DNA of 45,025 nucleotides from Acidobacteriota bacterium. Its GTDB lineage: Bacteria > Acidobacteriota > UBA890. The position numbers and the translations under genes were made by a program. Location of the stretch: contig PCAP01000020.1 of NCBI GenBank assembly GCA_002731215.1, forward strand, positions 1-45,025. Direction: 5' to 3'. The notes beneath the pieces are model-generated. The model was not told where the DNA came from, ran no database searches, and was given only the letters and a program-made list of their open reading frames with translations. Shown here piece after piece: positions 15,021 through 23,401 of the stretch; the first letter of the stretch is position 1; each line of letters opens with the position of its first letter.

Positions 15021-17813
15021 ATGCATCCTTGGTTTCTAGCCCGATTCACGGTTCGGCTCTGTGCCGCCTTACTGCTACTGGCCAGCCTGGTCTTCACAGG
15101 ACACGAACACTTTGTTTTCACATCGATTCGTGCTGTCCCGTATGCGTGGCAGGACACAGAATCACTAACCATCCAATCAGCGCCGGTACGAATCGTCGCG
15201 CCCGCGAATCGAGGGCAGTGGCTTAGGCGTCTAGCACTCTTCGCTGACAACGCTGTCCAATCCTACGAAGCTATTTTGGGGAGCGCTGTCCCTGGCGGAA
15301 CGATCCGCTGGGTTCCCGACCCCTTAGCTCTGTCCAAGATCGACGCGCAGGTCATAACCGAAGATGGAACAGATGGGATGGTTTTAGGATTTGATGAGCC
15401 GTTTGCCATCATTGCCGAGGATCTTGGAGTTGCCTTTGCCCAAGGATATTCCCGGTGGATCACTTCTTATTCTGTAGCCCGACTCTACTTTAATAACGCC
15501 AAAACCTCTGACGCTGCGTGGGTCGACGGTGCGGCATTATTCATGACAGAGCTACTAGCCCGGCGCGACCGTTCCACAACCCCGGTCCTGTATAACATCG
15601 AAGCGGCATACAGTCGTGCAATGCGAAGTCCCACAGACGTTCATATGCTGAATGAAAGCAGCCCTGCCGCTCGAGGCAAAGCACTGGCAACATTTAGGCT
15701 ACTGGAAGGGCTCTACGGGGAAGCCGTGATTGGCAAGCTCCTGTCTACAATGTCTAACTCGGCTTCGGGGGACGGGTTAAAAGAAATCATCCTCTCCAAT
15801 TTACCCCAAGGCTTTCCGCCTAACCCCAGCGCAATACTGGAAGCCTGGATGGATCCGCGCGCCAGAATTGATCTTGGGCTTTCTAATGTTCGCGTGTCGA
15901 ACAATGGGCGGAGGATTACTGGCACAGCCTCCCGATCCGGAAACGTGCCAGTCTGGAGCCAAGTCGAGGTCACGCTTACCAATGGTGAACGGTTATATGT
16001 CGATATACCCGCCAGTACAGAACCTGAAGAGTGGGAACTCGAAATCTCCAGTGAACCAATTGAAGTTCGAATCGATAGAGATAGCCGTCTGCCCGACATC
16101 AATCGAAGCAATAATCGATATCGCTTCGGTGACGCCACACGCATCAAAGACTTTTTCCCTCTCGACGAGAAATTAAGGGTCGGTGAACTTCATTTCGACG
16201 GGGAGATCCGACAAGTCGGCCGCAAACGTGCCGAGGATTTTTCGGTCAGCTTTCACAATCTTACAGATGCCCCATATGGGCTTGGCCTTTTGGTGAGCGC
16301 TCAGTGGGTTGACCGCCCCGCTTCCCGTACGCAGCGGCGAATCTTCCTAGTGCTCCCTCCTGGAGAGTCCGTGGTTGCGCAGGACTTCATTCAATATCCC
16401 CGCAGGGGCACTGGACGTGCACGGATCGAAGCACGGTACTGGACTGCTTCCACGCCTGAGGTTCTCACTGAGAGATTGTTAAGGGACCCCGCCGACCTCT
16501 TAAACTCCTATCTAATTATCCGCGACCCAGTACAGGTTATGGGTCCTGATGGGACACCATTGGAGCGGCTGGCGGCAGAGCAAATTGAATCAGCCGCGGA
16601 GCTAACCATTGAGGGCGGCGGGTTAATGCCCCCCGATATCTCCCCAGACAACGAGCCTGGGAATAGCTCTCAGGTCACTGAGCCAGCCTCGGACCTGTTT
16701 GGTGTGCGGATTCTTTCACCACCTGCCTCCGCAACGCCCATTGATGAAATGGCTTTTACGGTTGCTGTCGATGGGCCACCAGCGAGCCTCCTTGAGCTTT
16801 ATGTTAATGACGAGATTATTGGAAGAGGCACAGGTTCCTCAGCGCGCGCAACCTTTACGGCAACAGAGGACCAAAGCGTGTACCTATTGCAAGCTCTGGC
16901 GGTTGGACAAGGTGGTGAACTCGCGAGCGATACACGCCTCCTACAACGTGGCGAACTAGGGTTTGGGGCGAGCGTTGATCTCGTGACACTGAATCTCACT
17001 GTACGGCAACCAGGCGGAGGATTCGTCGAGGATCTCACTAATGAGAATTTCATGGTTGTTGAAGATGGAGTGTCCCAAGAAATTGTGAACTTCGCGAAGG
17101 GGGAAAACACAGCAGTGTCCGCTGCCATGTTGTTGGATACCAGCAGCAGTATGATCGGTGGCGGTATTGCGAGTGCTCGTGCTGGCGCTAAACAACTGGT
17201 CAACAACCTGTTACGCGGTAACGACCGTGCCATGGTGATGGGATTTAATGACCGCGTGTACATGTATGCAGATTTCACCAGCGATGCCGACGTGCTCCTA
17301 AAAGCCATTGATGCCACTAATCCCGATGGCGGGACCAAGCTATTCAACGCCACAGTCGAATCGATTCGGAAGGTAAACCGAAGGTCTGGTCGACGAGCCC
17401 TAGTGATTCTGTCGGACGGCTTGGATGTTCAAAGCCGCTTCAAGTTTGCTGACGTTCTCGAATACACGCGCCAATCAGACGTACTTGTATACACAATCGG
17501 ACTTCAACTAATGCACGATTCTACTGAGCTAGGGGATGCCAGTGACGCGGTTCGCTCCAGCGTTGAAAACCTCCGAGAATTGGCTGAAGCGACTGGCGGG
17601 TCAGCATATTTCCCGCTCGTGCTCGATGAATTGGAAGCAATCTATTCTGAAATTGCTACCGAACTGGAAAGCCAATATTCCGTGTCCTACTACCCGACTA
17701 ACCAAAACTGGGATGGGGAATGGCGAAATTTAGAAGTTTCCCTACAAGGCCGCGCAGGACGGATACAGGCACGTCCTGGCTATTACGGAGTCCGCCCCGG
17801 CAGTCGACAGTAG
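15021..17813 (+). CDS. Secreted VWFA-related domain protein, large
   Basis: A 930-residue exported protein with a signal peptide at about 1-30 (CAALLLLASLVFTG). Residues about 50-300 may be a degenerate gluzincin (M1 peptidase-like) region: a helix AFAQGYSRW (138-146) and AWVDGAALFMTELL (166-179) resemble the HExxH-to-W-NEG segment, but the zinc histidines are absent. Middle beta domains follow, with an Asn-rich RSNNRYRFGD end. A conserved pre-VWA strand (VDLVTLNLTVR ... FMVVEDG) leads to a VWA domain with a MIDAS: DTSSS 706-710 and Asp799 in LSDG. This C-terminal arrangement is the VWFA-related type common in Acidobacteriota. The partner is unknown; adhesion or surface assembly is plausible. 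Confidence 0.8.
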   Translation: MHPWFLARFTVRLCAALLLLASLVFTGHEHFVFTSIRAVPYAWQDTESLTIQSAPVRIVAPANRGQWLRRLALFADNAVQSYEAILGSAVPGGTIRWVPDPLALSKIDAQVITEDGTDGMVLGFDEPFAIIAEDLGVAFAQGYSRWITSYSVARLYFNNAKTSDAAWVDGAALFMTELLARRDRSTTPVLYNIEAAYSRAMRSPTDVHMLNESSPAARGKALATFRLLEGLYGEAVIGKLLSTMSNSASGDGLKEIILSNLPQGFPPNPSAILEAWMDPRARIDLGLSNVRVSNNGRRITGTASRSGNVPVWSQVEVTLTNGERLYVDIPASTEPEEWELEISSEPIEVRIDRDSRLPDINRSNNRYRFGDATRIKDFFPLDEKLRVGELHFDGEIRQVGRKRAEDFSVSFHNLTDAPYGLGLLVSAQWVDRPASRTQRRIFLVLPPGESVVAQDFIQYPRRGTGRARIEARYWTASTPEVLTERLLRDPADLLNSYLIIRDPVQVMGPDGTPLERLAAEQIESAAELTIEGGGLMPPDISPDNEPGNSSQVTEPASDLFGVRILSPPASATPIDEMAFTVAVDGPPASLLELYVNDEIIGRGTGSSARATFTATEDQSVYLLQALAVGQGGELASDTRLLQRGELGFGASVDLVTLNLTVRQPGGGFVEDLTNENFMVVEDGVSQEIVNFAKGENTAVSAAMLLDTSSSMIGGGIASARAGAKQLVNNLLRGNDRAMVMGFNDRVYMYADFTSDADVLLKAIDATNPDGGTKLFNATVESIRKVNRRSGRRALVILSDGLDVQSRFKFADVLEYTRQSDVLVYTIGLQLMHDSTELGDASDAVRSSVENLRELAEATGGSAYFPLVLDELEAIYSEIATELESQYSVSYYPTNQNWDGEWRNLEVSLQGRAGRIQARPGYYGVRPGSRQ

Positions 17814-17840
17814 CCTTTTTATCTATTACTAACTGATCCT

Positions 17841-18305
17841 ATGCCAAATTGGACCTTCCTTGTATTGCACTTCTTTCACACCATGGCCCTTGTTTTGTGG
17901 GTTGGCGGAATTGTTTCAATTGGGGGAATCGTGGCCCCAGTGGCCTTCCGTGAACTTCCGGATCGAAACAGTGCAGGGAAGATTATCGGCCTCTCATTGC
18001 AGCGCTTCGATGTGCTCGTTGCCATTTGCATCGTCTTGCTTGTCGCTACCAGTACATTAATGGCGCTATGGTACGGAAGATGGTCGCCGTGGTATGCCAT
18101 CCAGTACACATGCATCGCTCTAATGAGCATATCGGCGACAGTGTCCATGACTATTGTGGCCCCCAGAATGCGCAGTTTGCGCAGCAGTCCCGCCAGACAC
18201 CAAACACCGGAGAGTGCCGCCGAATTTGGCCGGCTCCACCAATTCTCTGTAATATCGATGCAGTTTAATCTGGCATGCGGCACCGTCGCGATTCTCTTTT
18301 CATGA
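17841..18305 (+). CDS. DUF4149 (TMEM205-like) membrane protein
   Basis: A 154-residue polytopic protein with four predicted helices (about 5-30, 50-75, 83-107 and 133-153). The N-terminal FHTMALVLWVGGIVSIGGIVAPVAF and the following RFD...L pattern are typical of DUF4149. The function is not known. It lies 27 nt after the VWA gene, and its stop overlaps the next start by ATGA at 18302-18305, so it is translationally coupled to the CAP/TPR gene. Confidence 0.82.
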   Translation: MPNWTFLVLHFFHTMALVLWVGGIVSIGGIVAPVAFRELPDRNSAGKIIGLSLQRFDVLVAICIVLLVATSTLMALWYGRWSPWYAIQYTCIALMSISATVSMTIVAPRMRSLRSSPARHQTPESAAEFGRLHQFSVISMQFNLACGTVAILFS

Positions 18306-19357
18306 CTGGCCGGCCACCATTAGTCGCACTCCTCTGGATCTCACTGGTGTTCCTGCCCGCGGCTCATGCTCAACAGGCCGTGCCAGATCTCAATGAACTC
18401 GCAGACGAAACCCTTGAGCTATTGAACCTTAGCCGGCAAGAAGCCGGCCTGAATTCACTCACCCCACATAAGGCACTCTCTATGCTGGCCACCCGACACA
18501 GCCAAGAGCAGGCGGCGCGGGGCCGAATTAGTCATTATTCCTACGAGTTTGGTTTGTCGACGGAACGTCGTATTTTTATCTCATATCCCGATCTAGATCG
18601 GCTTGCTGAGAACGTCGCGCGGAATCGCAGCGTTAAGCTCCTACACGAGGCACTCCTGCGGAGTGACGGCCATCGACAGAATCGTATGGATCCCAAATTC
18701 ACACATGTTGGAGTCGGACTAGCTCGTGCAAATTCGGCCGCTCTGTATCTCACCGAAATATTTGTTGCCGCGCCCAAAGGTAGAGACTTAGGAGATCCGG
18801 TTGCCTTTTATTTCGATGCCAGCCCCGGATCATATGAGCAAGGGGATGGGCCCCTGATAGAGGTAGGCACACAAGTGATTACTGTCGGTCGTCCGGGTCC
18901 GGACGACCCGGAACACTGGACTGTAAAAGGCATTGACGCCTACCAGTCCGGTGACCTGCAGGCTGCAAAAACGTTTTTCCAAATCAGCTTGAGTTTGAAT
19001 TCAGACTACCGCTTTGCCAAATACAAGCTCTCTCGTGTCCTACTTGAGACAGGATTGCCAGGTGATGCGGCAATCCTGCTTGATGAGCTATTGAACGATG
19101 ATCCTTCCGACCTTGCTGCCAAGGCCACACGTGGCAATGCCGCGATTTTACTTGAAAATTTCAAAGGCGCTGAAAACATATTCCGAGCTGTTCTTGTCGA
19201 TCGACTTAACGACGCTACTAGCTGGTACGGCCTTGGGCTTGCGCTTGAGTACCAAGATCGAATCGCCGAAGCAGAATCTGCTTACCGTCAAGCCTTACAC
19301 ATTGACCCCACCCTAGCTCCGGCACAGATTGGACTGGCTCGTGTTACACGCCACTGA
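18302..19357 (+). CDS. Exported CAP-domain protein with C-terminal TPR repeats
   Basis: A 351-residue protein. The signal peptide is about 1-24 (VALLWISLVFLPAAHAQQ). The CAP/SCP domain spans roughly 35-160: LLNLSRQEAGL, the histidine of ARHSQEQA, ISHYSYEFG, the AENVAR signature and SDGHRQNRMDPKFTHVGVGLA. Residues about 195-350 form four or so TPR-like helix pairs, ending QALHIDPTLAPAQIGLARV. CAP proteins are often secreted, with unclear activity. The CAP-TPR fusion suggests a periplasmic scaffold. The start at 18302 (ATGA) is preferred to the ATG at 18275, which would overlap the upstream gene by 31 nt. Confidence 0.82.
   Translation: MTGRPPLVALLWISLVFLPAAHAQQAVPDLNELADETLELLNLSRQEAGLNSLTPHKALSMLATRHSQEQAARGRISHYSYEFGLSTERRIFISYPDLDRLAENVARNRSVKLLHEALLRSDGHRQNRMDPKFTHVGVGLARANSAALYLTEIFVAAPKGRDLGDPVAFYFDASPGSYEQGDGPLIEVGTQVITVGRPGPDDPEHWTVKGIDAYQSGDLQAAKTFFQISLSLNSDYRFAKYKLSRVLLETGLPGDAAILLDELLNDDPSDLAAKATRGNAAILLENFKGAENIFRAVLVDRLNDATSWYGLGLALEYQDRIAEAESAYRQALHIDPTLAPAQIGLARVTRH
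18887..18908. repeat. 10-bp-arm inverted repeat inside the CAP/TPR gene
   Basis: GGTCGTCCGG (18887-18896), GT, CCGGACGACC (18899-18908). This perfect hairpin lies in the linker between the CAP and TPR coding parts, at GRPGPDDP. It may be a codon-driven coincidence. Confidence 0.7.
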
Positions 19358-19361
19358 CGAA

Positions 19362-19390
19362 TTGGCACGCGGCTAGTTGGCCGGTACAAT
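19362..19390 (+). promoter_or_regulatory. greA promoter, predicted leaderless start
   Basis: The -35 TTGGCA (19362-19367), a 17-bp spacer and the -10 TACAAT (19385-19390) are each 5/6 to consensus at optimal spacing. The hexamer ends 6 nt before the greA ATG, so initiation falls on the start codon itself. Confidence 0.65.
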
Positions 19391-19396
19391 TTTCGG

Positions 19397-19885
19397 ATGG
19401 GAATCAGCGATCGACTAATAAAAAAGATAGAGCAGGAAATTCGACCTCTTGAACGAGAACTCAAGGTCGCTCTGCCTCGCCAACTCGCCGAAGCAGCCGC
19501 GCACGGCGATCTCAGCGAAAATGCAGAATACGACGCTGCCAAGCAACGTAAGGAATTTGTACAAGCGCAACTAGCGCGCCTCTATGAAAAGCGGCAGTCT
19601 TTATCTGGAATTAGTGAATTAATGATCCCCCGAGATTCGATAGGGTTTTGGTCGACGCTCAAAGTGCTCGACCTGGACAGCGATGAGGAAATCGAGTACC
19701 GGCTTGTAAGCCCCGATGAGTCCGACCCTCGAAACGGGCGTATTTCAGTTTCATCGCCAATTGGAAGGGCGCTTATTGGAAAAACCGATGGGGATGTGGT
19801 CGAAATAGAAACTCCACGAGGAACAAAGACCTATGAAATCCTTGAGTTCTTAACCGTCCACGAGGCTCCAGACATTGACGACTAA
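19397..19885 (+). CDS. greA: Transcription elongation factor GreA
   Basis: A 162-residue Gre factor that stimulates RNA cleavage by backtracked RNA polymerase. The N-terminal antiparallel coiled coil (about 1-75) carries the acidic tip AHGDLSENAEYDAAK (34-48), with the Asp and Glu that act at the polymerase active site. The C-terminal FKBP-like domain contains ISVSSPIGRALIGKTDGDVVEIETPRG. The length and the DLSENAEY motif fit GreA better than GreB. It has its own promoter and apparently no Shine-Dalgarno leader. Confidence 0.93.
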   Translation: MGISDRLIKKIEQEIRPLERELKVALPRQLAEAAAHGDLSENAEYDAAKQRKEFVQAQLARLYEKRQSLSGISELMIPRDSIGFWSTLKVLDLDSDEEIEYRLVSPDESDPRNGRISVSSPIGRALIGKTDGDVVEIETPRGTKTYEILEFLTVHEAPDIDD

Positions 19886-20148
19886 CATATCCCTTGCAAT
19901 CAACCAGAGTGAAAATAGCTACAAGAAGGGCTAGCCTCACTATGAACATTGGGAGATCTAGGATCATTCCCGGGTATAATCTGGGTAGATCGGTTGCATT
20001 CGGACTCCCGTCAACCGAAACTAGCGAGACTTGATCACCGATGTATCCGTTCTCCTACTTGTTGAGTACTCGACAGCTTTCCCTTTATCTAGCTATAATC
20101 GCCCCGCTCACAAGGAATTCTGGTGTTTGATTACGAAGTGAGGAACTG
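19886..20148 (+). other. 263-bp spacer with two TATAAT boxes
   Basis: This is the longest plus-strand spacer in the first half of the window. It holds TATAAT at 19975-19980 (no good -35) and a second TATAAT at 20094-20099 with a -35. Between them GGTTG...CAACC (about 19991-20016) can form a short stem. No ORF of note and no tRNA-like structure are visible. A long 5' leader or a small RNA from the first box is possible but unproven. Confidence 0.4.
20070..20099 (+). promoter_or_regulatory. Promoter of the anchored unknown-protein gene
   Basis: The -35 TCGACA (20070-20075, 5/6), an 18-bp spacer and a perfect -10 TATAAT (20094-20099). The leader of about 43 nt carries GAGGAA just before the ATG at 20149. 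Confidence 0.65.
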
Positions 20149-21210
20149 ATGGCGTTTTCGGACAATTTTGAAACATCAAGGTTGGTGGGGATGTTTACAG
20201 ACCCACTTAACTGGGCACTCCTAGTCTTGGCTACAGCATTTGGTTACTACGTCTTAGCTGTACCTTATTGGCAGGACGAGTATCTGAAACGTAGCCCGCA
20301 GGTCATGAGCCTGCAGGAGTATATGGATAACCCCAGCCACCCTCGAGAGTGGATGCTCCGCACACTTGGGGCACCTCCACCGAGCGTTGAGATTGTCGTT
20401 GAGGGCCTCAATGTGAAGCATGTGGACAACGACTCCATCACTCTCAGCAGCGCTAGTTCCTCTTCAAGTAGCGCCTCCGGCAATTGCGACATTGACCCGG
20501 AGATCCCTATCTCCATGGGCGCTGAAGCAACCGCCCCCATGACCGACATCCTAGTCGCCGGCGACAACATGGACCTGCTTGGTCTGTCTGTCGGGCAGCA
20601 AGTTGATTTGCAGGTGTTTGGCTTACATGAAACCGACCTCGGATGGGTGCCACTCCATCCGGAACTAGACTCTGATCTCGAAGAAAAGTTCACTAAAGAT
20701 GAGATAGATGAGCTCGAGCTTCTTGAAATCCATGTGGGCGGTAACACAGTTCGAAATCCCTATGTCGAGACCGGCGAGCTGCGGCTTGCCCCGGGCCTAC
20801 AACCGAACGGTGAGCCTCACACTCTAGAGGATCTCGACAACGACACGGAATACATTCAGACAGGCAGCCGCCTTGCCGGCGGCCTGGTCGACTTACAGGG
20901 AGTGAAGCTTGTCGACCAGGACACCAATATCATGTCGCCTTATTTCGTAGTCGAAGACGGCGAAGGCCGCCGCGCTAACGTCTACTACAATCAGCGCCTT
21001 CTTTCCGAGCATCGTTGGGGGCTGGACCGGCTTGGCGACCAGTGCGTTGTCGTGCGCGGTGTTATGCGGCGACTAACTCCTCCAGAGTTGCGACAACTTG
21101 GCGAGGACGACAATGTACAGGCTGTGATTGATGGACATGCCATGGTGTCGCCCGATGGGTCGGTGGTAATTAGTCTCGAGAATCCGGCGGCAGCATTGAT
21201 GGGACGTTAA
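20149..21210 (+). CDS. Membrane-anchored protein of unknown function
   Basis: I do not recognise this 353-residue protein. One transmembrane helix lies at about 21-41 (LNWALLVLATAFGYYVLAVPY). A serine-rich low-complexity stretch at about 101-112 follows, and then a large acidic soluble part (many Asp/Glu at 170-200). Residues about 250-350 look like an all-beta, possibly OB-like domain (GVKLVDQDTNIMSPYFVVEDGEG ... VVRGVMRRLTPPELRQLG ... VVISLENP). Because the N-terminus is short, the soluble part could lie on either side of the membrane. It has a strong promoter and a GAGGAA Shine-Dalgarno, and is followed by an HD-domain gene. Confidence 0.75.
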   Translation: MAFSDNFETSRLVGMFTDPLNWALLVLATAFGYYVLAVPYWQDEYLKRSPQVMSLQEYMDNPSHPREWMLRTLGAPPPSVEIVVEGLNVKHVDNDSITLSSASSSSSSASGNCDIDPEIPISMGAEATAPMTDILVAGDNMDLLGLSVGQQVDLQVFGLHETDLGWVPLHPELDSDLEEKFTKDEIDELELLEIHVGGNTVRNPYVETGELRLAPGLQPNGEPHTLEDLDNDTEYIQTGSRLAGGLVDLQGVKLVDQDTNIMSPYFVVEDGEGRRANVYYNQRLLSEHRWGLDRLGDQCVVVRGVMRRLTPPELRQLGEDDNVQAVIDGHAMVSPDGSVVISLENPAAALMGR

Positions 21211-21237
21211 GCAGGCAAACGTCTGCTGTCATTGGCC

Positions 21238-21243
21238 TAAAAT
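21238..21243 (+). promoter_or_regulatory. -10 candidate before the HD-domain gene
   Basis: TAAAAT lies 13 nt before the ATG at 21257, which would give a leader of only about 6-7 nt. No clear -35 is seen. Confidence 0.3.
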
Positions 21244-21256
21244 CAGATCTGGCGCC

Positions 21257-21826
21257 ATGGTCCCGACGCGCGAGCAAGCCTACGCGCTGCTCACTAAACA
21301 CACTAAGAGCCCTCACCTGGTCAAGCATGCCTTGTGCGTTGAAGCTGCTATGACCTTTTATGCCCAGCGATACGGTGGCGCCGGAGAAATTTGGGCGCTC
21401 ACCGGACTTCTTCATGATTTTGACTATGAAGAGCATCCTTCACTCGAGGAACATCCCTACGTGGGTGCCAATATCCTGAGGTCCCTGGAATACCCAACTG
21501 AAATAATCGAGGCCATTCTTGGCCATTCAGACCACACTGGAATTCGCCGCGAAACAGATATGGCAAAGTCGTTATACGCCGTCGACGAACTGACAGGTTT
21601 TATCGTCGCTTGCGCACTTGTCAGGCCCACAAAAAGCCTTCTTGACCTGCCAGTGAAGTCGGTCATGAAAAAGTTCAAAGATAAAGCCTTCTGCAGAGCC
21701 ATCGACAGGGATCATCTTCGTACAGCCGCCGAAGAATTCGGCGTGCCGTTTCGCGACCATGTTGAAAACGTGCTATCGGCGTTGCAAGGTGTCGCATCTG
21801 AGCTGGGCCTTGCCGGTACTGACTAA
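21257..21826 (+). CDS. HD-domain phosphohydrolase
   Basis: A 189-residue HD protein. The metal ligands are visible: His24, the HD pair His53-Asp54 in GLLHDFDYE, and Asp110 in YAVDELTG; His66 and His90 may add to a second site. Its size and the EEHP...VGANILR and LGHSDHTGI pattern match a family of predicted HDIG hydrolases acting on nucleotides or phosphate esters. The substrate is unknown. Its 3' end faces the O-antigen ligase-like gene across 28 nt. Confidence 0.85.
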   Translation: MVPTREQAYALLTKHTKSPHLVKHALCVEAAMTFYAQRYGGAGEIWALTGLLHDFDYEEHPSLEEHPYVGANILRSLEYPTEIIEAILGHSDHTGIRRETDMAKSLYAVDELTGFIVACALVRPTKSLLDLPVKSVMKKFKDKAFCRAIDRDHLRTAAEEFGVPFRDHVENVLSALQGVASELGLAGTD

Positions 21827-21833
21827 CTTCTCA

Positions 21834-21856
21834 AAAGACTTAAATTTCCCGTCTTT
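21834..21856. terminator. Possible weak stem-loop between convergent genes
   Basis: AAAGAC (21834-21839) and GTCTTT (21851-21856) can pair around an 11-nt loop between the convergent HD and O-antigen ligase-like genes. The stem is short and AT-rich, so an effective terminator is doubtful. Confidence 0.25.
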
Positions 21857-23225
21857 ATCTAGTCGCGCCATGATGGTTTGGACGGGTCTCTGCGGCCAGA
21901 GGCAATGAGACAACATATAGCAAGGCCATCAATACTTCTGAGTCACTGAAGTTGTACTCGAACATCCCCATTGCTAGAAATCCAGCTAGGGAAGCAAGCG
22001 CAGCACTAGCCTCTGGACCACCGGGACCGGTCGCTCCTACTGATCTGAGAATGCGCCAAGAAAGGATTCCGAAAGCTGCCATCATCCACAACCAGGCACT
22101 TAGACCCAAAAGGCCCCGTTCCGCAGCAATTTGCAGTAGGTTGTTGTGCAGATGTGGATTTTGTTCCCGGAATCCCCAGTCGACTACCCAGGCGGGGTAA
22201 ACCCGTTCCATTAACCCTGGACCTATACCTAACAGCGGGTGCGCTTTAATTATCTTTAGTCCTGTTGCCGCCATGGCAAGCCGATCACGATCGTTTGGAT
22301 TCTCCATTGAAAAAGTGCTTGCCGCACGCTCGAGAAGAGAATCAGGCCCCGCCAACGCTGAAACAAACAAAGTAATAACAACGAGCGCTACAACTAGACT
22401 TATCGCGTAGTGCGCCGGCCTTTCCTGAAAACCTTTTTTGCCGCTCGACTTCTTCTGTCGTGCTGGTATGAGCCCGACGCCATAAAACACTACTAGCGCG
22501 GTCCCACATCCAATCCAGGCGCTCCTAGTCAAGGTTAGCCCGATCATTGCAATCGCCAATCCAGCGACAAGATGCCCCGCGACCCTTCCGATTCTGCCGC
22601 GGATTGTTAGCAAAGCAGGAATCGAGACTAAAAGAACTCCGGAAAAAGTCATGTAGTGTCCGAGTGGGCCAGTCGCCCGATAGATGGCGTCGCCAGGTGC
22701 TGGTGTCATTACTGCCGCCTGATACAAACCCACAAATAACGCCGCGAATATCCCAACAGCAAAAACCTTAAGCCCGCGCGCACGCGCATCTGGATCGCGC
22801 CACAGCGCCCATGTAACTATTGGTGCAGCGAACAGAAAGATTTCCCTGAGTTCAAACAGGCCCTCTACCCGGTCCCGCGAAGCCATAACTGAGAGCAATG
22901 ACAACGCAAAGAAAACGACAATGGGCGCAACGACTAGCCCAAACAAGTCTCCAGTAGAAGTACTCGAACCTGCTGCTGGTGGGCGAGCCCCTGCTCCAGT
23001 TTCGCGCAACAACCAGCTTGTCCCCCAAGCTACCGCCGCTAGCCAGAGTGCAGTCTCAGCCACCACGATCGAAAACGTGATCGCCATAAGCCAGAGCATT
23101 GAAAGCATTGTGGCGAGTCTGAAAATCTCGCTAGCAAGCCTTCCGTTAGTTGTTGAGTCTGGGCTCAAAATAACGTTCTCTCCTAGTCTCGGCCAACGAT
23201 ATCGGGTTGAGACGCCACCAGCCAA
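21855..23225 (-). CDS. O-antigen ligase/polymerase family membrane protein (Wzy_C)
   Basis: A polytopic protein of about 456 residues with around ten hydrophobic segments. The signature Wzy_C periplasmic region is present: GHYMTFSG, LTLTRSAWIG, LGIGPG, then PHLHNNLLQIAAERGLLGL with the HLHNN histidine motif. Such proteins attach or polymerise O-polysaccharide on lipid carriers or lipid A. No other LPS sugar genes are adjacent. The 5' end is uncertain: 23225 is a TTG, another in-frame TTG lies 9 nt after a GGAGAG, and the first ATG is about 40 codons in. Confidence 0.85.
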   Translation of the reverse strand: MAGGVSTRYRWPRLGENVILSPDSTTNGRLASEIFRLATMLSMLWLMAITFSIVVAETALWLAAVAWGTSWLLRETGAGARPPAAGSSTSTGDLFGLVVAPIVVFFALSLLSVMASRDRVEGLFELREIFLFAAPIVTWALWRDPDARARGLKVFAVGIFAALFVGLYQAAVMTPAPGDAIYRATGPLGHYMTFSGVLLVSIPALLTIRGRIGRVAGHLVAGLAIAMIGLTLTRSAWIGCGTALVVFYGVGLIPARQKKSSGKKGFQERPAHYAISLVVALVVITLFVSALAGPDSLLERAASTFSMENPNDRDRLAMAATGLKIIKAHPLLGIGPGLMERVYPAWVVDWGFREQNPHLHNNLLQIAAERGLLGLSAWLWMMAAFGILSWRILRSVGATGPGGPEASAALASLAGFLAMGMFEYNFSDSEVLMALLYVVSLPLAAETRPNHHGATR

Positions 23226-23387
23226 CCGGTAACGGTGGGCCCGGCACTTCCTGTAATCACGAACTTAAGAGAAAGATAACCCTTTTTTATCGAACGGCTC
23301 GTCTGGAATCACTACTTTTTGCATGTCTCGTGCACGTCTGCAAACAGCCAGCGAAGTCCCATGGCATTGATGGAGTGAAGTTACAGC

Positions 23388-23393
23388 GATAAT
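23388..23393 (+). promoter_or_regulatory. -10 candidate next to the sppA start
   Basis: GATAAT (5/6) ends 8 nt before the sppA ATG. A TTGATG at 23367-23372 stands 15 bp upstream, a short spacer. Transcription would begin within 0-3 nt of the start codon. Confidence 0.4.
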
Positions 23394-23401
23394 CTTTCAG
23401 C

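Noticed and set aside
19975-20066. A tRNA or structured small RNA downstream of the first TATAAT
   Set aside because: Only one short stem is visible; no cloverleaf, no T-loop consensus and no terminator.
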